Shown: in pieces, positions 1-5,855 of the stretch
Layout of the letters: every line of letters begins with the position of its first letter
Position numbering within the stretch: the stretch's first letter is position 1
Source: an uncultured Clostridia bacterium
Lineage (GTDB): Bacteria; Bacillota; Clostridia; Oscillospirales; Ruminococcaceae
Length of the DNA: 16,661 bases
Assembly: GCA_937893735.1 (NCBI GenBank)
Contig: CALBGD010000174.1
Location: 1-16,661 of the forward strand
Reading direction: 5' to 3'
Translations under genes and position numbers: made by a program
Notes under the pieces: generated by a model
What the model was told of the DNA's origin: nothing
Seen by the model: the letters and a program-made list of their open reading frames with translations, nothing else
Databases searched by the model: none

Positions 1-193
1 ACAGATCATTCCGGGCGTTGACGGCCTTATCCACATTTCCCAGATCTCCACTGAGAGAGTTACAAACATCAACAATGTTCTCTCCGTTGGTCAGGAAGTT
101 GAGGCTAAGATCATCGACATCGATACTGAGAAGAACAGAGTTTCCCTCTCTATCAAGGCTCTCATGGAAGACAACGCAGCAGACGCTGAGTAA
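1..193 (+). CDS. S1 RNA-binding domain protein, C-terminal fragment (probably ribosomal protein S1 or an IspH-S1 fusion)
   Basis: The first complete codon is at position 2 and the frame ends with TAA at 191-193, giving 63 residues of a protein whose 5' end lies outside the window. The visible part is the second half of an OB-fold S1 domain: GVDGLIHISQIS, then a V-x-VGQEVEAKIIDID strand pair and the closing NRVSLSIKAL. It finishes in a short acidic tail (EDNAADAE). This pattern is typical of the last S1 repeat of bacterial ribosomal protein S1, which binds mRNA on the 30S subunit. In many Clostridia S1 is fused to IspH (HMBPP reductase); the missing N-terminus prevents a decision. A terminator follows 12 nt after the stop, so this is the last gene of its transcript. 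Confidence 0.85.
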   Translation, partial: QIIPGVDGLIHISQISTERVTNINNVLSVGQEVEAKIIDIDTEKNRVSLSIKALMEDNAADAE

Positions 194-205
194 TTCCGAA
201 ATAAT

Positions 206-235
206 AAATGCTCCCCGCACTGCGGGGAGCATTTT
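206..235 (+). terminator. Rho-independent terminator of the S1-type gene
   Basis: Perfect 11-bp stem ATGCTCCCCGC (208-218) / GCGGGGAGCAT (222-232), loop ACT, with A206-A207 pairing further into the TTTT at 232-235. Confidence 0.93.
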
Positions 236-251
236 GTGTTTACAGATAAAA

Positions 252-281
252 TAACGGAGGCGCATCATAACGCCTCCGTTA
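252..281 (-). terminator. Rho-independent terminator of the feo operon
   Basis: Perfect 11-bp stem TAACGGAGGCG (252-262) / CGCCTCCGTTA (271-281) with an 8-nt loop. Read on the minus strand it is followed by TTTTATC, directly downstream of the last gene of the operon, whose stop is at 286. It lies back to back with the S1-type terminator, so the two transcripts converge here. Confidence 0.92.
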
Positions 282-285
282 AGTT

Positions 286-657
286 TTACTCAGCTATAAC
301 GCTCTCGACTGTATAATCCAGCCCCATGACGGTCTGGCGGATTATAAGCTCCGGAAGAGGCTCCTTTGAGCGCACAAGCGCCTCGCCGTCCTTCCAGCTC
401 ACCTCCGCAAATACGCCGTCCTGCCGGTTGAATGCAGTCGCTATCCGGCTGGCGCACTTGTCGCAGTGCATTCCGCCTATCTTCACGCGGTAGACGTGGG
501 TGAAGTCCGACGTGTCCTTGACTATCTTTTCCTCGATGTCTCCGCCGCCGGCTCCGCAGCAGCCCTTGTTCGCGCGTTTGATTATGCTCAGCACCGCGAT
601 CACGCATATTACGACAAGAACCGCGATTATCAGTATTGTTGGCAGATATTCAGGCAT
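286..657 (-). CDS. Membrane-anchored heavy-metal-associated (HMA) domain protein
   Basis: 123 residues. Residues 5-26 are a single hydrophobic membrane segment, followed by KRANKGCCGAGGG (27-39), which recalls the cysteine-rich juxtamembrane part of FeoB-associated peptides. Residues about 55-121 are an HMA fold with GMHCDKC at 62-68 (C65, C68), the CxxC metal site of CopZ/P-type ATPase N-domains. The start is ATG at 655-657, with AGGAGAT eight bases upstream inside the end of the previous gene; the two genes overlap by 8 bp, which suggests translational coupling. It is the last gene of the feo operon. HMA domains usually carry Cu(I) or similar soft metals, so a role beside Fe(II) import is not obvious. 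It may hand metal to, or sense metal at, the membrane; this is inference. The combination of a TM helix, a CCG motif and HMA is uncommon but readable without any frameshift. Confidence 0.82.
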   Translation of the reverse strand: MPEYLPTILIIAVLVVICVIAVLSIIKRANKGCCGAGGGDIEEKIVKDTSDFTHVYRVKIGGMHCDKCASRIATAFNRQDGVFAEVSWKDGEALVRSKEPLPELIIRQTVMGLDYTVESVIAE

Positions 658-1024
658 TTACAGCATCTCCTAGGGCAAATTTCACAAGCTGTGCAACGGT
701 TTTTTCGGACACCTGCGCCACTATCTTCACGGCGTCGCTGTCCGCTTCCTGCTCGGGTATACCGACCTTCTGCTTCAGGAAATCGCAGATAACAAGGCTG
801 CTGGTGAACAGCGTTGAAGCCTCCTTTATCCCCGCCTCCGTGAGAGATATCTTGCCGTAGGGCTCCTTGCGGATATAGCCGTCGTCGCTGAGCCTCTGGG
901 TCATCTTGACAGTGCTCGCCTTGGTCACTCCCACAAGCCGCGATACGTCCGAGGAGCTTATCGCTTCGCCGTTGATACCAAGCCTGTATATAGCGAAAAG
1001 GTATTTTTTCTGTGCGTAGGTCAT
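650..1024 (-). CDS. DtxR/MntR-family winged-helix regulator lacking the usual metal ligands
   Basis: 124 residues. The N-terminal half is a DtxR-type winged helix: SSSDVSRLVGVTKASTVKM (23-41) is helix-turn-helix and GYIRKEPYGKISLTEAG (49-65) is the wing. The C-terminal half has the length of the MntR dimerisation domain and there is no SH3 domain. Placing the recalled B. subtilis MntR sequence beside it with one single-residue gap puts its ligands D8, E11, H77, E99, E102 and H103 opposite K7, F10, S76, V99, V102 and A103. No metal ligand survives; C80 is the only cysteine. It therefore either senses something else, uses new ligands or acts constitutively. The start is ATG at 1022-1024 with GGAGG five bases upstream. 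It sits between the Cys-rich peptide and the HMA gene, overlapping the latter by 8 bp. TTAG-N6-CTAA palindromes upstream of the operon are candidate targets. Confidence 0.85.
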   Translation of the reverse strand: MTYAQKKYLFAIYRLGINGEAISSSDVSRLVGVTKASTVKMTQRLSDDGYIRKEPYGKISLTEAGIKEASTLFTSSLVICDFLKQKVGIPEQEADSDAVKIVAQVSEKTVAQLVKFALGDAVNA

Positions 1025-1063
1025 TGCGTCCTCCGTGTTACTGGCTCACTTATGCGGTCAGCC

Positions 1064-1282
1064 TTATGTTTTTTTGTTTCCCGGGGTGGCTCCGTGGGCG
1101 GAGCAGGCGTTACAGCCGGAGCAGTTGCCCTTGCAGGCTCCGCAGGCGCCGCAGTTTCCGCCGCAGGTGAATTTACCCGCCTTTCTGTCCTTTACCATCT
1201 TCACGATGATGAGCACCACCACCGCGAGCACCACAGCCCCTACAACAAGGCTGCCCCAGTTGTTCTGAAGAAATTCCAGCAT
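1064..1282 (-). CDS. FeoB-associated Cys-rich membrane protein
   Basis: 72 residues from ATG at 1280-1282. A frame from GTG at 1289-1291 would add three residues, but the ribosome binding site GGGAGG (1291-1296, minus strand) overlaps that GTG and stands 8 nt from the ATG, so the ATG is preferred. Residues about 9-30 are one strongly hydrophobic helix (GSLVVGAVVLAVVVLIIVKMV), then a basic KDRKAGK stop-transfer. Seven cysteines follow in a CxxxC-x2-C-x2-C-x3-C-x2-C-x2-C run (C40, 44, 47, 50, 54, 57, 60), ending in a polar tail. This is the layout of the FeoB-associated Cys-rich family, small proteins found next to feoB in Firmicutes. They are thought to help FeoB, perhaps as a FeoC substitute, a metal-binding or redox partner, but the mechanism is not established. 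Confidence 0.9.
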   Translation of the reverse strand: MLEFLQNNWGSLVVGAVVLAVVVLIIVKMVKDRKAGKFTCGGNCGACGACKGNCSGCNACSAHGATPGNKKT

Positions 1283-1303
1283 ATCAGGCACCTCCCGAAA
1301 ACA

Positions 1304-1333
1304 GCGGGCGGCTGAGTTCCCCCGACCGCCCGC
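1304..1333 (-). promoter_or_regulatory. Hairpin between feoB and the Cys-rich gene (possible attenuator or mRNA-processing stem)
   Basis: Perfect 8-bp GC-rich inverted repeat: 1304-1311 (GCGGGCGG) with 1326-1333 (CCGCCCGC), loop 14 nt. On the minus strand it starts 23 nt after the feoB stop and is followed by TGTTTTC and then the GGGAGG ribosome binding site of the next gene. The U run is short, so partial termination or transcript stabilisation is more likely than full termination; this is inference. Confidence 0.5.
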
Positions 1334-1356
1334 GAAATTATTCGATCAAACTGCTA

Positions 1357-3879
1357 TTAAACCTTTACTTTTGTTGTGAGCTTTGTGGACTCCTTGTACG
1401 GTCTGAACAGCATATAAATCAGGCCTGCGAGGAGAGCTACCGCAAAGATAAGGCTGATGATGTTGCAAACAGCGCCAGCGCCTGCGGTCATCAGTGTGCC
1501 GGTGAACAGGTTGCCGAGCTGGTTTACGATGAGGGCGATGACATAAGCGAAGCCGCACTCATAGCCTATTGCGAACCAGAACCACTTTGTGTTGTTCATC
1601 TCACGCTTGATAGCGCCCATTGCAGCGAAGCACGGTGCGCACAGCAGGTTGAAGATAAGGAAGGACATACCGCTGACGCCTGTGAATGCAGCGCCCATTG
1701 CAGCGTATACGGACTGATCTCCGCCGCCGTAAAGTACGCCCAGGGTACCAACGATGTTCTCCTTAGCAACAAGGCCTGTAACCGCCGCAACGGTAGCCTG
1801 CCAGTTGCCCCAGCCAAGGGGAGCGAATATCCAGCAGATAGCGTTGCCTATCGCTGCGAGGATAGAGTACTGCATCTGGCTTTCGTCCAGCATCTGGAAT
1901 GTCCCGTCTACTACACCGAAGTAAGAGGTGAACCATACGAAGATGGTAGAAAGCGTGATGATCGTACCAGCCTTCTTGATGAAGGACCAGCCGCGCTCCC
2001 ACATGGAGCGGAGAACGTTGCCGACTGTCGGCAGATGGTAAGTGGGGAGCTCCATAACGAACGGAGCAGGGTCGCCTGCGAACATCTTTGTTTTCTTCAG
2101 GATAATACCGGAGATGATGATCGCTGCGATACCGATGAAGTAAGCGCCGGTGGATACCCACGGAGAGCCGCCGAAGATAGCGCCCGCGATCATTGCGATG
2201 AACGGAACCTTAGCGCCGCAGGGGATAAATGTTGTTGTCATTACGGTCATGCGGCGGTCACGCTCGTTCTCAATGGTACGGGAGGCCATGATACCGGGGA
2301 TACCGCAGCCAGTACCGATGAGGATCGGGATAAAGGACTTACCGGAAAGACCGAACTTTCTGAATACACGGTCAAGCACGAACGCAACACGCGCCATATA
2401 ACCGCAAGCCTCAAGGAATGCAAGGAAGATGAAGAGTACCAGCATCTGCGGAACGAATCCGAGTACTGCGCCAACGCCGGCTACGATACCATCGAGGATA
2501 AGACCCTTCAGCCAGTCAACGCAGTTGATGGCGTCAAGACCGTTCTCAACGAGAACCGGGATACCGGGAACCCACGGACCATAGGAAGCGGGGTCGGGCT
2601 CGTCAAAGCCGTTGTCGGTGAAATAAGCTACTGCGTCAGCGTAGGTCGTGCCGAGGACTTCCTCTTCGTCTGCGTCAGCAGGGATCTCGGAAGCGTAAAC
2701 GGTGATCTCGCTTACTGCGAGGGTCTCCTCGTCCTCTACCTCGTAGGGAACGGATTCCTCAGCAGGGGTGAACGCCTGAATGTCAGCGAGGGCTGCGTCA
2801 GCGTCGAACTCCTCGTCCTCAAGGTCGGGGGATACGCCGAATGCGTCGAGAGCGCTCATTGCGTCGCTGTATTCCTCGGAAGCCTCGTCGTAGGCGCCTC
2901 TGCCTATTCCGAGTGCGAACCAGCCGTCGCCGAACAGGCCGTCGTTAGCCCAGTCGGTAGCGTTTGCGCCGACTGTTACCATGGAAACGTAGTAAACCAG
3001 CCACATTACAACTGCGAATATCGGAAGACCCAGCCAGCGGTTGGTGACGATCTTGTCTATCTTATCGGATACCGTCAGACCGCCCTTGTTCTTCTTGGTA
3101 AGGCAGCCCTTGATTATCGTGGATATGTATACATAGCGCTCGTTGGTGATGATGGACTCAGCGTCGTCGTCAAGTTCTGTCTCGGCAGCCTTGATGTCGT
3201 TTTCGATGTGCTCCATCGTTTCCTTGGGTATCTTGATCATGTCAAGAACCTTCTCGTCGCGCTCGAATATCTTGATGGCGTACCATCTCTGCTGTGCCTC
3301 GGGCAGGTCGTGGAGGGCAGCCTCCTCGATGTGGGCGATGGCGTGCTCTACAACACCGCTGAAGGTGTGCTGCGGAACCATCTTTTCCTTTGCCTGCGCA
3401 GCCTTTATCGCCTTGTCGGCTGCCTCGGTGATTCCGGTGCCCTTGAGCGCGGAGATCTCGCAGACCTCGCAGCCGAGCTCCTTTGCGAGCTGTGCGGTGT
3501 TTATCTTGTCGCCGTTTTTCTTTACGACGTCCATCATGTTTACCGCTGCAACTACCGGGATACCGAGCTCAACGAGCTGTGTGGTGAGGTAGAGGTTACG
3601 CTCCAGGTTGGTGCCGTCGATGATGTTGAGTATCGCGTCGGGGCGCTCGCCTACGAGGTAATTTCTCGCAACGACTTCCTCAAGGGTGTAGGGTGAAAGC
3701 GAGTAGATACCGGGAAGGTCGGTGATTATTACGTCCTTTCTTCCCTTGAGCTTGCCTTCCTTTTTCTCGACCGTAACGCCCGGCCAGTTGCCTACGAACT
3801 GGTTGGAGCCGGTCAGCGCGTTGAAGAGCGTGGTTTTACCGCAGTTCGGGTTACCAGCCAGCGCTATTCTGATGTCCAT
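1357..3879 (-). CDS. feoB: Ferrous iron transporter FeoB
   Basis: 840 residues; an inner-membrane Fe(II) importer with an N-terminal G-protein domain. Visible motifs are G1 GNPNCGKT (9-16), G2 around T36 in GVTVEKKEG, G3 DLPG (54-57), G4 NMMD (114-117) and G5 SALKG (143-147). A helical GDI-like region covers about 170-270. The membrane part starts at 283-303. Two Gate-type regions are readable: FVPQMLVLFIFLAFLEACGYMAR (475-497) with GTGCGIPG at 522-529, and FIPCGAKVPF (551-560). A second half with LVAKENIVGTLG follows. It is longer than the approximately 770-residue E. coli protein. Much of the excess is a segment after the first TM helix (about 305-455) that is very acidic: residues 331-410 hold 28 D/E and no K/R. 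The start is ATG with AAGGAG upstream. It sits third in the operon behind two FeoA genes, with a DtxR-like palindrome in the preceding gap. No FeoC was found. Confidence 0.98.
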   Translation of the reverse strand: MDIRIALAGNPNCGKTTLFNALTGSNQFVGNWPGVTVEKKEGKLKGRKDVIITDLPGIYSLSPYTLEEVVARNYLVGERPDAILNIIDGTNLERNLYLTTQLVELGIPVVAAVNMMDVVKKNGDKINTAQLAKELGCEVCEISALKGTGITEAADKAIKAAQAKEKMVPQHTFSGVVEHAIAHIEEAALHDLPEAQQRWYAIKIFERDEKVLDMIKIPKETMEHIENDIKAAETELDDDAESIITNERYVYISTIIKGCLTKKNKGGLTVSDKIDKIVTNRWLGLPIFAVVMWLVYYVSMVTVGANATDWANDGLFGDGWFALGIGRGAYDEASEEYSDAMSALDAFGVSPDLEDEEFDADAALADIQAFTPAEESVPYEVEDEETLAVSEITVYASEIPADADEEEVLGTTYADAVAYFTDNGFDEPDPASYGPWVPGIPVLVENGLDAINCVDWLKGLILDGIVAGVGAVLGFVPQMLVLFIFLAFLEACGYMARVAFVLDRVFRKFGLSGKSFIPILIGTGCGIPGIMASRTIENERDRRMTVMTTTFIPCGAKVPFIAMIAGAIFGGSPWVSTGAYFIGIAAIIISGIILKKTKMFAGDPAPFVMELPTYHLPTVGNVLRSMWERGWSFIKKAGTIITLSTIFVWFTSYFGVVDGTFQMLDESQMQYSILAAIGNAICWIFAPLGWGNWQATVAAVTGLVAKENIVGTLGVLYGGGDQSVYAAMGAAFTGVSGMSFLIFNLLCAPCFAAMGAIKREMNNTKWFWFAIGYECGFAYVIALIVNQLGNLFTGTLMTAGAGAVCNIISLIFAVALLAGLIYMLFRPYKESTKLTTKVKV

Positions 3880-3910
3880 GTTGACTTCTCTCCTTTACTG
3901 TTATGTACAG

Positions 3911-3933
3911 CTAACTATATTAGATTTACCTAA
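3911..3933 (-). promoter_or_regulatory. DtxR-type operator candidate in the feoA-feoB gap
   Basis: TTAG at 3920-3923 and CTAA at 3930-3933 are separated by 6 nt (TTAG-N6-CTAA), preceded by another CTAA at 3911-3914, five bases before the TTAG. The resulting CTAA-N5-TTAG-N6-CTAA array resembles the overlapping half-sites of DtxR/IdeR operators. No clear -35/-10 pair accompanies it; it may control internal initiation or block elongation into feoB. Confidence 0.6.
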
Positions 3934-3961
3934 CCATTGTGCTGAAAAAAATAGCCGAAAA

Positions 3962-4177
3962 TCAGATTTCGACCATCTCTGCGTCAGACTTGCGCAGTGA
4001 AAGCTCGTAGCCCCTTACTGTTACCTCGACCGGGTCGCCCAGCGGAGCCACCTTGCGGATATAGATCTCAGTGCCCTTGGTGATGCCCATATCCATGATA
4101 CGGCGCTTTATCGCGCCCTCGCCGGTGAGCTTCTTGACTGTGACGGTCTGTCCCACCTTAGCTTCCTTCAGTGTCAT
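3962..4177 (-). CDS. feoA: FeoA family protein (proximal to feoB)
   Basis: 71 residues forming a single SH3-like FeoA domain. The family core is visible: G-x-T-V-x-V at 9-14, then EGAIKRRIMDMGITKGTEIYIRKVAPLGDPVEVTVRGYELSLRKSDAEMVEI, including the LGDP-type turn (46-49) and RGYELSLR. FeoA is a small cytosolic partner that modulates FeoB GTPase/transport. A GGAGG ribosome binding site precedes the ATG at 4175-4177. It stands 44 bp after the other FeoA gene and 82 bp before feoB. This copy is the closer match to classical FeoA; the neighbouring copy is more divergent, so the two probably do different jobs rather than being recent duplicates. Confidence 0.95.
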   Translation of the reverse strand: MTLKEAKVGQTVTVKKLTGEGAIKRRIMDMGITKGTEIYIRKVAPLGDPVEVTVRGYELSLRKSDAEMVEI

Positions 4178-4221
4178 ATTCCTTCCTCCTCTATATAAAT
4201 ATATGAACAGTCTGATGTGAT

Positions 4222-4434
4222 TCAGACCATTATCTTGGCTGCCATCTCCTTGGAAACGGCAACTCTTGATTCCTTGACGTTCACGATAACGTTGCCGGAG
4301 ATCTCGCTGACAACTGTAACGAGCCCCCCTGCGACAAAGCCCAGACTTTCCAGAAACTTGCGCGTCTCGGGACTTCCGCCGACTTTCTTTATCATGTTCT
4401 CTTCGCCGACTGCGGCTAATGTAAGCGGCATCAT
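4222..4434 (-). CDS. FeoA family protein (first gene of the feo operon)
   Basis: 70 residues with a FeoA/SH3 fold: MPLTLAAVGEENMIKKVGGSPETRKFLESLGFVAGGLVTVVSEISGNVIVNVKESRVAVSKEMAAKIMV. The pattern RKFLESLGFVAGGLVTVVSE, then G-N-V-I-V-N-V, then R-V-A-V-S, is that of the FeoA variant often encoded ahead of a second FeoA in Clostridia. The ribosome binding site AAGGAGGT is 6 nt before ATG 4432-4434; a second ATG follows immediately. A small inverted repeat (GTCTGA 4210-4215 / TCAGAC 4222-4227) overlaps its stop codon. It is the promoter-proximal gene; its 5' leader of about 75 nt carries two DtxR-type palindromes. Confidence 0.9.
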   Translation of the reverse strand: MMPLTLAAVGEENMIKKVGGSPETRKFLESLGFVAGGLVTVVSEISGNVIVNVKESRVAVSKEMAAKIMV

Positions 4435-4458
4435 GCGTGTACCTCCTTGCTGCCCCGC

Positions 4459-4474
4459 ATTAGCTATTGCTAAT
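4459..4474 (-). promoter_or_regulatory. DtxR-type operator candidate in the feo leader (downstream site)
   Basis: ATTAGCTATTGCTAAT is a perfect palindrome with TTAG-N6-CTAA geometry. It lies about 36-51 nt downstream of the predicted feo transcription start, with its centre 34 bp from that of the upstream site. Confidence 0.7.
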
Positions 4475-4492
4475 CACGAGTCTTAAATAAAA

Positions 4493-4508
4493 GTTAGAAC
4501 TTTCTAAC
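4493..4508 (-). promoter_or_regulatory. DtxR-type operator candidate over the feo transcription start
   Basis: GTTAGAACTTTCTAAC is a perfect 7+7 inverted repeat (TTAG-N6-CTAA). It starts 8 bp after the -10 hexamer and covers about +2 to +17, a classic position for steric repression of initiation. A further degenerate half-site, TTAT, lies five bases beyond the CTAA. Confidence 0.78.
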
Positions 4509-4516
4509 CGAGTTAT

Positions 4517-4545
4517 ATAATACTACTTCGGAGCTGATTTGTCAA
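4517..4545 (-). promoter_or_regulatory. Sigma-A-type promoter of the feo operon
   Basis: On the minus strand TTGACA (4540-4545), a 17-bp spacer and TATTAT (4517-4522). The predicted start of transcription is near 4510, about 75 nt before the first FeoA codon. Confidence 0.85.
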
Positions 4546-4647
4546 GCGTTTTTTTGCTCCAGAAGCAAAAGTCAGAGTTTTTTGTGACTAATACAGTTAG
4601 ACACGTCAAACTCAACGCCGGATTTTGTGCAAAACCTACAAAATCAC

Positions 4648-4929
4648 TCAGCGAGCGTACTGCTCCAGCACGGATTTCAGGGCGTTGACGCTTGCGTTGT
4701 GTATACGCGCCACGGGAATGCCGTGCTTCTCGGACTTCTGGTTGACCGAGTTCACCATTTTATGCGAACAGGTATTCGTGAACACCACCATCAGGTCGGG
4801 TGTGCCGAGCTTCGCGGCGAAATCCGCGGGCATCTGCGTGAAAACCTTCGCCTTACAGCTGTAGCTCTCGCAGATGTCCTTGTACCGGGAAGCCATTCTG
4901 TCGTTGCCGCCTATTACTACTACGCTCAT
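4648..4929 (-). CDS. DUF2325 family protein
   Basis: 93 residues, soluble, with an alpha/beta look: MSVVVIGGNDRM at the N-terminus (a strand followed by a glycine turn), DLMVVFTNTCSHKMVNSV (45-62) in the middle, and GIPVARIHNASVNAL (70-84). The GG, the T-x-x-CSH and the H-N-x-S positions match what is known of DUF2325. This small family of unknown function is common in Firmicutes and often encoded near iron or stress genes. AAGGAGA lies 7 nt before ATG 4927-4929. It has its own promoter and two palindromes of the same type as the feo operon, so co-regulation with iron uptake is the best clue to its job. C54 and H56 in TCSH and H78 could bind metal; that is speculation. No clear terminator separates it from feo, 213 bp downstream. 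Confidence 0.85.
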   Translation of the reverse strand: MSVVVIGGNDRMASRYKDICESYSCKAKVFTQMPADFAAKLGTPDLMVVFTNTCSHKMVNSVNQKSEKHGIPVARIHNASVNALKSVLEQYAR

Positions 4930-4949
4930 TGTAGATCTCCTTTCAATGC

Positions 4950-4965
4950 GTTAGCTCTCACTAAC
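4950..4965 (-). promoter_or_regulatory. DtxR-type operator candidate in the DUF2325 leader
   Basis: GTTAGCTCTCACTAAC: outer GTTAG/CTAAC arms, TTAG-N6-CTAA, identical half-sites to the feo site at 4493-4508. It lies 20 bp upstream of the DUF2325 start codon, close to its ribosome binding site. Confidence 0.7.
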
Positions 4966-5028
4966 CGCTTTCTCAAAAAAACAGCAGACACACTGCCTTA
5001 CATTATTAATGGAAGCGCAGAACTTTGA

Positions 5029-5044
5029 GTTATTCTGCACTAAC
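5029..5044 (-). promoter_or_regulatory. Near-match DtxR-type operator at the DUF2325 transcription start
   Basis: GTTATTCTGCACTAAC differs from the GTTAG-N6-CTAAC pattern by one base. It overlaps the predicted start of transcription of the DUF2325 promoter, mirroring the site placement at feo. Confidence 0.5.
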
Positions 5045-5047
5045 TTG

Positions 5048-5077
5048 ATTTTATCATATATAAGGTGAGTTTGTCAA
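5048..5077 (-). promoter_or_regulatory. Sigma-A-type promoter of DUF2325
   Basis: On the minus strand TTGACA (5072-5077), an 18-bp spacer and TAAAAT (5048-5053). It gives a leader of about 110 nt. Confidence 0.75.
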
Positions 5078-5148
5078 GGGGTTTTCGGGGAAATAATACT
5101 CCGGAGAAAAAGAATTTTGAAAATTGTGTGAAAATTTACTGATCTTGC

Positions 5149-5177
5149 TTGACAAATTAATAATATTGTGGTAGAAT
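5149..5177 (+). promoter_or_regulatory. Sigma-A-type promoter of the RHH gene and clpB
   Basis: TTGACA (5149-5154), 17-bp spacer, TAGAAT (5172-5177); predicted start near 5184. An A/T-rich block upstream includes the palindrome AATTTTGAAAATT (5113-5125) and a repeat of GAAAATT (5119-5125, 5130-5136). These could be an UP element or regulator sites. No CIRCE or CtsR-type heat-shock operator was recognised. Confidence 0.8.
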
Positions 5178-5192
5178 GTTAAATGTAAGGAG

Positions 5193-5855
5193 GTGGCAGA
5201 TACGGAAAAGAGTATATACAGCCTGGTGCTGTCAGACGATGTGGTCGAGGCAGTTGACAGGCTCGCGAGGAGCTCGGGGCTCAGCCGTTCGGCGATGGTG
5301 AACCAGCTTCTGGCGGAGAGAGTGTGCTGCGTCACGCCGGAAATGCGGCTGAAAAGCATAACCTCCGCGATCCGGAGCGCTGTCGGGGACGAGTTCTATC
5401 TGATGGAGCAGCCCTCAGCGGCGACTGTCGCCTGCAAAACGGCGCTGAAATACCGGTATAAGCCAACCCTGCGGTACTCCGTGGAGGTCTACGGCGCCGG
5501 GAGCAAGCGTGCCGGCGAGCTCCGCGTGACAGTACGCACGCAGAGCGAGCAGCTCTATTCGGATCTCAGCGGATTTTTCCGGTGCTGGACGGCGCTGGAG
5601 CAGAAGTACATCGCCGACAGGCTTTCGCAGGACATCATGTTCGCGATAGAGCCGGGGCGGTTCACACGGACGCTCAATATGCCGCCGGAGGGCATATCCG
5701 ACGAGGAGCTGGGTCAGGCGGTCGCCGACTACATGGCGGCGCTTGACGAAGCAATGAAGCACTATTTCTCCAAACTGCCCGATGCGGAGCACGCAAAGGC
5801 GGCTGCCGAGAGCAGCTACCGGGCTTCGATAGTAAGGCAGAAAGTCATCATATAA
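5193..5855 (+). CDS. Ribbon-helix-helix (CopG-like) protein of unknown function upstream of clpB
   Basis: 220 residues. Residues 8-43 (IYSLVLSDDVVEAVDRLARSSGLSRSAMVNQLLAER) read as a strand followed by two helices, the CopG/MetJ-type DNA-binding ribbon-helix-helix. The remaining 175 residues were not recognised. They contain a basic, strand-rich stretch (RYKPTLRYSVEVYGA, RVTVRTQS) and helical segments at 127-152 and 168-192, with no membrane helix. The GTG at 5193-5195 overlaps the AAGGAGG sequence and lies only about 9 nt after the predicted transcription start. No in-frame ATG exists upstream of the RHH strand, so GTG, with a nearly leaderless mRNA, is the best start. The stop is 13 bp before clpB and no terminator intervenes, so the two genes share a transcript. 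A regulator that controls clpB is a reasonable guess, not shown. Confidence 0.8.
   Translation: MADTEKSIYSLVLSDDVVEAVDRLARSSGLSRSAMVNQLLAERVCCVTPEMRLKSITSAIRSAVGDEFYLMEQPSAATVACKTALKYRYKPTLRYSVEVYGAGSKRAGELRVTVRTQSEQLYSDLSGFFRCWTALEQKYIADRLSQDIMFAIEPGRFTRTLNMPPEGISDEELGQAVADYMAALDEAMKHYFSKLPDAEHAKAAAESSYRASIVRQKVII

Noticed and set aside
1289..1291. GTG start for the Cys-rich peptide
   Set aside because: The GGGAGG ribosome binding site overlaps this codon; the ATG at 1280-1282 has correct spacing and matches the usual family N-terminus.
2035..3696. Long open frame (553 codons) on + antisense to feoB
   Set aside because: It is the complementary-strand shadow of feoB caused by GC-rich third positions. 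It has no plausible ribosome binding site, its translation has no recognisable domain and FeoB on the other strand is unmistakable.
4493..4508. Fur box reading of the feo palindrome
   Set aside because: The site does not match the GATAATGATAATCATTATC-type Fur consensus, while it fits the TTAG-N6-CTAA unit of DtxR-family operators.
4552..4570. Inverted repeat TTTTGCT/AGCAAAA as terminator of DUF2325
   Set aside because: On the minus strand it is followed by A residues rather than T, so it does not fit an intrinsic terminator.
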